NCBI GenBank assembly: GCA_900753315.1
Contig: CAADYP010000011.1
Location: 1 to 24,193, forward strand
Reading direction: 5' to 3'
Source of the DNA: Clostridia bacterium
GTDB lineage: Bacteria > Bacillota > Clostridia > Christensenellales > UBA1242
Length of the DNA stretch: 24,193 bases
Both the position numbers and the translations under genes were made by a program. The notes under the pieces were generated by a model. That model worked only from the letters and a program-made list of their open reading frames with translations, did not search any database and had not been told where the DNA came from. Of this stretch, positions 16,356 through 21,595 are shown in pieces (positions within the stretch are counted from its first letter, which is position 1; each line of letters begins with the position of its first letter).

Positions 16356-17291
16356 TTATTTTAAATCGTTGCAGTCTTCTAATGCTTTAAATAGGTCATA
16401 TTTAAACATATTTATGTCAAGGTCAACACAAACTGTAGCGTTTGGCTTTTTATCAAAATCTATGTCAACATAACCGAAATTTTCTGTATCTGTTTTGTAA
16501 TATTTAATTTCAATAAAAGCTTTTTCGGTTTTGATATATTCTGGGTGGGTAAGATAATATATTGCACAAACATCATGAACAGCTGCTCCAAGTTTTCCAA
16601 CATGATAATCATTGTATCCTTTGAACATTTTGGCATAAATTTTACCAATCTTGTTTGTTTTTTTGAAACGTTTTATGTCGTTATGATCGAGATATGCAAA
16701 ATGTCCAAGTTCCATTGGAACCATAACGAGTTTTATTCCGCTCTTGAAAACAACTTCTGCTGCTTCTGGGTCGTAGCCAACATTGAATGATTTGTATGGT
16801 CTTCCATAAATTTTTTCTTTTGTGCCACTTTCAAAAATGATTTGCTTGATATGCTTTTTGCAATCAGGGTGCTTTTGAATCATTTTTGCAAGGTTTGTCA
16901 TTGGCCCAATAGAAACGATGGTTGTTTTTGTTGGGTTTTGTGTGAGTGTTTCGTAAATTGCATCGCATGCTTCATTTTCAACTGGCTTGTGTTTAAGTTT
17001 TTTTCTATTGTAGTTGTAATTTCCAAGTCCAAACTTTCCCTGTTGCTTTGTGGCGTAGTGTGCTGGTCTAACTAGAGGGGAGGAAGAGCCTTGTGCAACT
17101 GGAATTTCTTGATGAAACATTTCTGCAAGATGGATAGCATTTTGTGTGATGTTTTCAATTGGTCCATTCCCTCCGGCTGATGATAAAAGTTGAATGTTGA
17201 AATTATTGCTTTTTATGGCATACATTATTGCTATAGCGTCATCAACTCCTGGGTCGGTGTCGATGATAAGATTTGTTTTTTCTTTGTTCAT
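16356..17291 (-). CDS. Nucleoside hydrolase (inosine-uridine preferring type)
   Basis: The 311-residue protein is of normal family length. DTDPGVDD (11-18) supplies the calcium and ribose ligands; IVSIGPMTNLA and FNVGYDPEAAEVVF are the conserved middle motifs; VHDVCAIYYL carries the C-terminal Asp/His pair used for calcium binding and leaving-group activation. The enzyme hydrolyses ribonucleosides to base and ribose for salvage; base specificity cannot be read safely. The ATG at 17291 is preceded by AAAGGAAG. It has its own promoter at 17336-17363 and is first in a unit with the M16 peptidase gene. Confidence 0.95.
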   Translation of the reverse strand: MNKEKTNLIIDTDPGVDDAIAIMYAIKSNNFNIQLLSSAGGNGPIENITQNAIHLAEMFHQEIPVAQGSSSPLVRPAHYATKQQGKFGLGNYNYNRKKLKHKPVENEACDAIYETLTQNPTKTTIVSIGPMTNLAKMIQKHPDCKKHIKQIIFESGTKEKIYGRPYKSFNVGYDPEAAEVVFKSGIKLVMVPMELGHFAYLDHNDIKRFKKTNKIGKIYAKMFKGYNDYHVGKLGAAVHDVCAIYYLTHPEYIKTEKAFIEIKYYKTDTENFGYVDIDFDKKPNATVCVDLDINMFKYDLFKALEDCNDLK

Positions 17292-17335
17292 GTTGCTTCC
17301 TTTTCTTGTTTTGTATAAGTCAATATTATATTTAG

Positions 17336-17363
17336 ATTATAGCATATATAAATATTATCTCAA
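17336..17363 (-). promoter_or_regulatory. Promoter of the nucleoside hydrolase/M16 unit
   Basis: Minus strand: TTGAGA (17363-17358), 16-base spacer ending in TGC, perfect TATAAT (17341-17336). Start about 17330, leaving a leader of about 40 bases. Confidence 0.8.
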
Positions 17364-17417
17364 AACATTTTTAAGACAAAATATATGTGGCTTTGTTTTA
17401 AAATTTATATCTATTTT

Positions 17418-17473
17418 GTATTATGCAAATTGCATAATACACAAAATATAGTGTAGTATGCATTGCATACTAC
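17418..17473. repeat. Nested triple palindrome block, operator-like, with a central NrdR-box-like site
   Basis: Palindrome A (17418-17440) has arms GTATTATGCAA and TTGCATAATAC around one A. Palindrome B (17453-17473) has arms GTAGTATGCA and TGCATACTAC around one T. Their half-sites are nearly the same, and the centres are 34 bp apart. Between them ACACAAAATATAGTGT (17439-17454) is a third inverted repeat that matches the NrdR box consensus acaCwAtATaTwGtgt at all but one weak position. The whole 56 bases is itself an imperfect palindrome. Confidence 0.8.
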
Positions 17474-17541
17474 CGCATTATATTCCAAATTCACTAAATG
17501 TGTGTGCGGTGTGGTTTTGGATGTTTTGTTTGACAAAATTG

Positions 17542-17570
17542 GAGCAATTTCGGCGATTGTTCTTTTTTTT
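17542..17570 (+). terminator. Intrinsic terminator/attenuator upstream of spoIIAA
   Basis: GAGCAAT (17542-17548) pairs with ATTGTTC (17556-17562), one wobble, with a 7-base loop TTCGGCG, then eight T. It works only on the plus strand and ends 45 bases before the spoIIAA start. Confidence 0.65.
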
Positions 17571-17615
17571 AGTCATTTTTCGTGTGTTATTCTTTTGTCG
17601 TGAAAGGAGAGTTTT

Positions 17616-17924
17616 ATGCAAGTAAAAAGTCGTGTTCATAATGGTGTGATGTATGTTTTGTTGTGTGGCGAACTTGACGAACATTCTGCCAATTACACAA
17701 GAATTACTTTGGATGACATGTTTGATAAACCAACTTTTAAGAAAATTATTATTGACCTTTCGGAACTGGATTTTATGGATTCTACTGGAATTGGTGTTTT
17801 GATTGGTAGATATAAACGAATGAAAGATAAAAATATTCCTATTTATATTGCAAATCAATCTTCGCATGCTGAAAGAATTTTTAAAATCACTGGGCTTTAT
17901 GACATTATGCCCAAAATTGTTTAA
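17616..17924 (+). CDS. spoIIAA: Anti-sigma F factor antagonist SpoIIAA
   Basis: The protein is 102 residues, a single STAS domain. The phosphorylation loop DFMDSTGIGVLIGRY places the serine phosphorylated by SpoIIAB at S56. In the forespore, dephosphorylated SpoIIAA displaces SigF from SpoIIAB. The order spoIIAA-spoIIAB-sigF is the conserved sporulation operon. AAAGGAG precedes the ATG by 8 bases. The phosphatase that reactivates it (SpoIIE) is not in the window. Confidence 0.95.
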   Translation: MQVKSRVHNGVMYVLLCGELDEHSANYTRITLDDMFDKPTFKKIIIDLSELDFMDSTGIGVLIGRYKRMKDKNIPIYIANQSSHAERIFKITGLYDIMPKIV

Positions 17925-17939
17925 ACATAAGGAGTTTTT

Positions 17940-18386
17940 ATGAAATATTCAAATTTTATGGAAGTTACATTTAAGGCTTTGTCCGTTAATGAGGGGTTTG
18001 CACGTGTTTGTGTGGCATCTTTTTGTGTTCAACTCAATCCATCTGTTGATGAAATTACAGATATTAAAACTGCTGTTTCAGAAGCTGTGACAAATTGCGT
18101 TGTTCACGCTTATCCGACTTCGGTCAAAGGCGATGTCATTTTGAGATGCGAACTAGAAGACGATTTGGTCACCATCACTGTTGCGGATAAAGGGGTTGGA
18201 ATTAAAGATGTTGTCAAAGCACGTGAACCTTTCTATACATCAAAACCTTCTGCAGAACGCTCTGGTATGGGATTTACTGTAATGGAAAGTTTTATGGACG
18301 ATGTGCAGGTGGTAAGCAATTCATTTGGAACGAGTGTTAGAATGACTAAAAAGTTGAATTCTGTCTCTTGTGACAAGGTGGTTTAG
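17940..18386 (+). CDS. spoIIAB: Anti-sigma F factor and serine kinase SpoIIAB
   Basis: The 148-residue protein is a GHKL-fold kinase. The N box is EAVTNCVVHAYP (about 48-59), the G1 box DKGVGI and the G2 box ERSGMGFTVME, all ATP-binding elements of the family. It sequesters SigF in an ATP-bound complex and phosphorylates SpoIIAA. AAGGAG lies 5 bases before the ATG and 15 bases separate it from spoIIAA. Its TAG stop abuts the sigF start codon with no gap. Confidence 0.95.
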   Translation: MKYSNFMEVTFKALSVNEGFARVCVASFCVQLNPSVDEITDIKTAVSEAVTNCVVHAYPTSVKGDVILRCELEDDLVTITVADKGVGIKDVVKAREPFYTSKPSAERSGMGFTVMESFMDDVQVVSNSFGTSVRMTKKLNSVSCDKVV

Positions 18387-19109
18387 GTGCTTGGGCAAGA
18401 AGAAACTCTTGAACTGATTAAAAAGGCTCAATCTGGCGATGAAAATGCGAAAGAGACGCTTGTTAATGAAAATTCTCCATTGATAAAAAGCGTGATAAGG
18501 TGGTTTAAAGGTAAGGGGATTGAAAATGACGACCTTTATCAGTTGGGTTGTATGGGTTTTTTGAAGGCAATCAACAACTTTGACTGTTCGTTTAATGTCA
18601 AATTTTCTACTTATGTCGTACCTATGGTTGTTGGAGAAATCAAGCGTTTTATGCGTGATGATGGGGCGGTTAAGGTCTCAAGAGCAATAAAAGGACTGAA
18701 TTTGAAAATCAACAAGTTTGTTGATGAGTTTTTCATTGATAATTCTCGAAAACCTACAATTTTGGAGATTGCTGAACATTTCAAAATTGATGAACAAGAT
18801 GTTGTTATGGCTATGGATTCGGCAAAAATGCCTGTTTCTCTCTATACTCCATTTGAAGATGGCGATGAAGATGGATTGACGATTATTGATCGATTTGATG
18901 GACAGGAAAACGAAGATTTTGTAGACAAATTTGCACTTAAAGACATTATAAACAAACTTGAAGAGAGAGATAAGAAAATCATTTTGATGAGATATTTTTA
19001 TGACAAGACACAAAGCGAAATTGCAAAGCGTTTGGGCGTGTCACAAGTGCAAGTTTCTAGACTGGAAAACAAAATTTTGGAAAATTTGCGAAAGAAATTA
19101 GAAAGTTAA
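18387..19109 (+). CDS. sigF: RNA polymerase sporulation sigma factor SigF
   Basis: The protein has 240 residues. Region 2 includes DLYQLGCMGFLKAINNFD and FSTYVVPMVVGEIKRFMRDDGAVKVSR, a signature of the SigF/SigG branch. Region 3 follows with RKPTILEIAEHFKI. Region 4 has the helix-turn-helix KTQSEIAKRLGVSQVQVSRLE. SigG is similar in sequence, but position after spoIIAA-spoIIAB decides for SigF, the first forespore-specific sigma factor. The start is GTG at 18387, immediately after the spoIIAB stop, with AAGGTGG inside the end of spoIIAB, so coupling is likely. Confidence 0.95.
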   Translation: MLGQEETLELIKKAQSGDENAKETLVNENSPLIKSVIRWFKGKGIENDDLYQLGCMGFLKAINNFDCSFNVKFSTYVVPMVVGEIKRFMRDDGAVKVSRAIKGLNLKINKFVDEFFIDNSRKPTILEIAEHFKIDEQDVVMAMDSAKMPVSLYTPFEDGDEDGLTIIDRFDGQENEDFVDKFALKDIINKLEERDKKIILMRYFYDKTQSEIAKRLGVSQVQVSRLENKILENLRKKLES

Positions 19110-19129
19110 AAACAAAACATTTGTTTTTT
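19110..19129 (+). terminator. Possible AT-only terminator after sigF
   Basis: AAACAAA (19110-19116) pairs with TTTGTTT (19120-19126) around ACA, then T residues. The stem is weak and AT-only. Confidence 0.35.
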
Positions 19130-19134
19130 AATGT

Positions 19135-19164
19135 TTGCTAAATTTGCTTTTTGTGTGATATACT
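19135..19164 (+). promoter_or_regulatory. Promoter of the hydrolase-phosphoesterase fusion gene
   Basis: TTGCTA (19135-19140), 18-base spacer ending in TGA, TATACT (19159-19164): an extended -10 promoter. Start about 19171. Confidence 0.65.
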
Positions 19165-19193
19165 CATAAACATGCAAAGGAAGAAAGTGAAGA

Positions 19194-20615
19194 ATGAAAA
19201 ATAAAATTAAAGTTTTGATTGACAGCGATGTCGCAAATGAAATAGATGACCAATTTGCTTTGGCATATGCTTTTTCACGCCAAAATGATTTTGATATTTT
19301 GGGTGTTACGGTTGCACCATTTCAAGTTGAATGGCAGAAAAACACTGATATAAGAGATGGGCTTATCGACAGTAAGAATGAAACCTATCGCATTATGAGA
19401 TTGTTTGGAATGAAGCATGACAGCGAAAATCCTTTTGTGTATCTTGGATGTGACAACTTTTTAAGTGCTGGATACAATGATACAAATCCTGCAGTTGAAA
19501 AAATTATTCAACTTGCAAAAGAACATTCGTCATTCTATGTATGTTGTTTGGGAACATTGACAAATGTCGCTATGGCTTTGAGAATTAAGCCTTCTATAGC
19601 ATCAAAAATCAAAATTGTTTGGTTGGGAACAGACAATGTTTTCCTTGATAAGTTTGAAGATTTGAATTATAAAAAAGATGTTGTTGCTTTTAATGAAGTT
19701 ATTTCAAGTAAAGCGGATTTTACGATTTTCCCTACTTATATTGCGAGAACATTTGTTACATCTACTTATGAATTTGGAAAAAATATCAAAAGCAATAATG
19801 TTACGAAATATCTTAATTCTTTGTTTGGGAAGTTTAGGTTTACAGAAGAGAATATGGGAATAAAAACTATATATGATATTGGGCCTGTGGCTTATCTTTT
19901 GAACAAAAAAGAGTTCGTAACTAAAAAATTGGCTGCAAATATCTTTGTTAAAGACAAAAAAGTTAAGATTGCCGAAGATAGACAGGTGACTTATGTTGTT
20001 AAAGCACCTCAAAACAATGGCGTTTGGATTGATTTTATGAAATCAATTAATAATGCAGAAAATTTTTATCTAAAACCAAACATTTTTTTCACTTCTGACA
20101 CGCATTTTGGACATGAAAGCAAGATAAAAAAACATCTCGTGCCTTTCAAAACGGTTGAAGGAATGAATGAAGAACTTATAAAACGCTGGAACAATAAGGT
20201 TGGCACAAATGATATTGTTTATCACTTGGGAGATTTTGGCGACTATAATATTATTAAAAGACTTAATGGAAAAGTTAGACTTATTTGTGGGAATTATGAA
20301 GAATATGACTATGGTAAAGATTTTGAAGGTTTTAGAAAAAAACTTATGGACCTTGGATTTGCCGATGTTATAAAGAAAGGAATCTATCTTGATGAAAAAA
20401 TCTTGGGCGAGAGAGTGTATTTGACTCATAGACCTACAGACCATGCAAAAGATTGTTTTACTTTGTTTGGACATGTGCACAGTTTGGGGTTGGTTAAAAA
20501 GTTTGGTTTTAATGTCTGTGTAACTTATCATTATTTTGCTCCAATTGGTGTTGATACGGCAAAAAGATACCTTACGTTTGTGCAACATGTTGCGGATGAA
20601 GATGTTTTTATTTAA
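19194..20615 (+). CDS. Fusion of a nucleoside-hydrolase-like domain and a calcineurin-like phosphoesterase domain
   Basis: The chain has 473 residues. The N-terminal domain (about 1-290) is nucleoside-hydrolase-like: DSDVANEIDDQFALA (9-23) keeps the DxD and DD ligands with a loop two residues longer than DTDPGVDD; CLGTLTNVAMAL, VVAFNE and YDIGPVAYLL match the later motifs. The second domain (about 296-473) is a metallophosphoesterase: DTH (302-304) in FTSDTHFGH, HLGDF (344-348), GN at 366-367, H412 in THRP, and GHVH (426-429). These match the small phosphohydrolases of the COG4186 type. The residue after GN, normally His, is Tyr368. A plausible two-step role is removal of a phosphate from a nucleotide, then cleavage of the glycosidic bond; this is inference. 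Own promoter; AAAGGAAG precedes the ATG. Confidence 0.88.
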   Translation: MKNKIKVLIDSDVANEIDDQFALAYAFSRQNDFDILGVTVAPFQVEWQKNTDIRDGLIDSKNETYRIMRLFGMKHDSENPFVYLGCDNFLSAGYNDTNPAVEKIIQLAKEHSSFYVCCLGTLTNVAMALRIKPSIASKIKIVWLGTDNVFLDKFEDLNYKKDVVAFNEVISSKADFTIFPTYIARTFVTSTYEFGKNIKSNNVTKYLNSLFGKFRFTEENMGIKTIYDIGPVAYLLNKKEFVTKKLAANIFVKDKKVKIAEDRQVTYVVKAPQNNGVWIDFMKSINNAENFYLKPNIFFTSDTHFGHESKIKKHLVPFKTVEGMNEELIKRWNNKVGTNDIVYHLGDFGDYNIIKRLNGKVRLICGNYEEYDYGKDFEGFRKKLMDLGFADVIKKGIYLDEKILGERVYLTHRPTDHAKDCFTLFGHVHSLGLVKKFGFNVCVTYHYFAPIGVDTAKRYLTFVQHVADEDVFI

Positions 20616-20642
20616 AAATTCTGAAAAAATTTGCGAATTTTC

Positions 20643-20671
20643 TTGACAAACAAATTTATTTATAATAAAAT
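20643..20671 (+). promoter_or_regulatory. Promoter of the tRNA operon
   Basis: Perfect TTGACA (20643-20648), 17-base spacer, TAAAAT (20666-20671), start about 20678, 15 bases before the first tRNA. Confidence 0.88.
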
Positions 20672-20692
20672 GTTTGAGCAAGCGTGAATTTT

Positions 20693-20768
20693 CGGGGTGT
20701 GGCTCAGTTGGTAGAGCGCGCGGTTTGGGACCGTGAGGTCGGGGGTTCGAGACCCTCCACCCCGACCA
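20693..20768 (+). tRNA. tRNA-Pro(UGG)
   Basis: Cloverleaf: acceptor CGGGGTG/CACCCCG, D stem GCTC/GAGC, anticodon stem CGCGG/CCGTG with loop TTTGGGA (TGG at 20726-20728), T stem GGGGG/CCCTC with TTCGAGA loop, discriminator A, encoded CCA. Confidence 0.96.
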
Positions 20769-20803
20769 GCAAACTTTGTTTGCAATTTACTGGCAAGATT
20801 TTT

Positions 20804-20880
20804 GGGCCTTTAGCTCAGTTGGTTAGAGCGACCGGCTCATAACCGGTTGGTCCGCGGTTCGAGTCCGTGAAGGCCCACCA
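20804..20880 (+). tRNA. tRNA with CAU anticodon, probably tRNA-Ile2 (lysidine type)
   Basis: Acceptor GGGCCTT/AAGGCCC, D stem GCTC/GAGC, anticodon stem ACCGG/CCGGT with loop CTCATAA (CAT at 20838-20840), T stem CGCGG/CCGTG, A, CCA. A CAU anticodon can be initiator Met, elongator Met or Ile2. The first pair is G-C, so it is not initiator. The C4-G69 and C5-G68 pairs and the CTCATAA loop match known Ile2 tRNAs, whose C34 is changed to lysidine by TilS. Elongator Met remains possible. Confidence 0.93.
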
Positions 20881-20971
20881 AAAAATATTTTGAATTTTTT
20901 GGTGTAATCGTTTGCAAAAATGACCGATAATATGTTAGACTCAAATAGTCTTGCGAAAAATGACGACTTTT

Positions 20972-21048
20972 GGCTCGGTAGTTCAGTTGGTTAGAACGCT
21001 AGCCTGTCACGCTAGAGGTCGAGGGTTCGAGCCCCTTCCGAGTCGCCA
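20972..21048 (+). tRNA. tRNA-Asp(GUC)
   Basis: Acceptor GGCTCGG/CCGAGTC, D stem GTTC/GAAC, anticodon stem CTAGC/GCTAG with GTC at 21006-21008, T stem GAGGG/CCCTT, discriminator G as usual for Asp, encoded CCA. Confidence 0.96.
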
Positions 21049-21051
21049 TTT

Positions 21052-21127
21052 GCCCAGATAGCTCAGTCGGTAGAGCAAGGGACTGAAAATCCCTGTGTCG
21101 GTGGTTCGATTCCACCTTTGGGCACCA
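21052..21127 (+). tRNA. tRNA-Phe(GAA)
   Basis: Acceptor GCCCAGA/TTTGGGC, D stem GCTC/GAGC, anticodon stem AGGGA/TCCCT with GAA at 21085-21087, T stem GGTGG/CCACC, discriminator A, encoded CCA. Only 3 bases separate it from tRNA-Asp. Confidence 0.96.
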
Positions 21128-21139
21128 ATAGGTGTCGAA

Positions 21140-21216
21140 GTGGTGTAAAACTCTTGCGTGGGAGACTACTGGGACATCAATAGTGACTGGGGTGGAATTA
21201 TCCACCTTGGGCACGA
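21140..21216 (+). pseudogene. Possible decayed tRNA (tRNA-Phe-like 3' end)
   Basis: Between tRNA-Phe and tRNA-Thr, GGTGG (21191-21195), a 6-base loop and CCACC (21202-21206) repeat the tRNA-Phe T arm. They are followed by TTGGGCA, nearly its acceptor end. Upstream, a CTC...GGAG pair near 21150-21164 could be a D-arm relic. No matching 5' acceptor strand, no TTC in the T loop and no CCA, so it is not a working tRNA. Confidence 0.45.
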
Positions 21217-21229
21217 AACATATAAATGT

Positions 21230-21304
21230 GCTGGCGTGGCTCAATGGTAGAGCAGCTGACTTGTAATCAGCAGGTTGAAGGTTCGATTCCTTTCGCCAGC
21301 TCCA
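21230..21304 (+). tRNA. tRNA-Thr(UGU)
   Basis: Acceptor GCTGGCG/CGCCAGC, D stem GCTC/GAGC, anticodon stem GCTGA/TCAGC with TGT at 21262-21264, T stem GAAGG/CCTTT, discriminator T, encoded CCA. Confidence 0.96.
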
Positions 21305-21341
21305 TTTTTTTAAGAGGTTTTAACAAAAATCTCTCCGCTTT

Positions 21342-21426
21342 GGGTAGGTTGCAGAGCGGCCAAATGCAACGGACTGTAAATCCGTCGACTATGTCTTCGA
21401 TGGTTCGAATCCATCCCTGCCCACCA
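21342..21426 (+). tRNA. tRNA-Tyr(GUA)
   Basis: Acceptor GGGTAGG/CCTGCCC with one wobble, anticodon stem ACGGA/TCCGT with GTA at 21376-21378, a long variable arm (class II) as expected for bacterial Tyr, T stem GATGG/CCATC, A, CCA. 85 bases. Confidence 0.96.
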
Positions 21427-21439
21427 TGTGAAATTTTTG

Positions 21440-21470
21440 CTACTTTCAATTTGTGAGGGTAGTTTTTTTT
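21440..21470 (+). terminator. Intrinsic terminator of the tRNA operon
   Basis: CTACTTTCA (21440-21448) pairs with TGAGGGTAG (21454-21462), two G-T wobbles, 5-base loop, then eight T. Confidence 0.8.
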
Positions 21471-21548
21471 ATAATTACTTCTTATCTTTTCTGTTTGATT
21501 TGTTTTGTAATGAATTTTTATATTTGTTGGCTTTTTTGTCAAATTGCT

Positions 21549-21576
21549 TTGTCTAATTCCAAATTTGTTGTAAAAT
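21549..21576 (+). promoter_or_regulatory. Candidate promoter of the double CMP kinase gene
   Basis: TTGTCT (21549-21554), 16-base spacer, TAAAAT (21571-21576), giving a leader of about 13 bases that contains AGAGGTGG. Confidence 0.55.
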
Positions 21577-21595
21577 AGTCCTAAGAGGTGGGAAG

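Larger units (their letters stand above)
17292..17615. other. Regulatory intergenic region between the nucleoside hydrolase unit and spoIIA
   Basis: This 324-base gap has no credible gene. It contains the minus-strand promoter at 17336-17363, the nested palindrome block at 17418-17473, a plus-strand intrinsic terminator at 17542-17570, and the AAAGGAG ribosome site of spoIIAA. A TTGACA at 17530-17535 has no matching -10 at a usable distance. I found no sequence resembling a SigH promoter (AGGAnnT / GAAT), which is what drives spoIIA in Bacillus subtilis. Confidence 0.7.

Noticed and set aside
17530..17560. SigA promoter for spoIIAA starting from the TTGACA at 17530
   Set aside because: The -35 is perfect, but no acceptable -10 lies 16-18 bases on, and the terminator hairpin occupies that space.
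20615..20641. Terminator after the hydrolase-phosphoesterase gene
   Set aside because: AAAATTC/GAATTTT can pair over a 13-base loop but no T run follows.
21140..21200. 3' part of a 5S rRNA gene
   Set aside because: GGGAGACTACTGGGAC looks faintly like the end of 5S rRNA, but no 5' half, no loop C signature and no closing stem could be found; the tRNA-like T arm explains more of the sequence.
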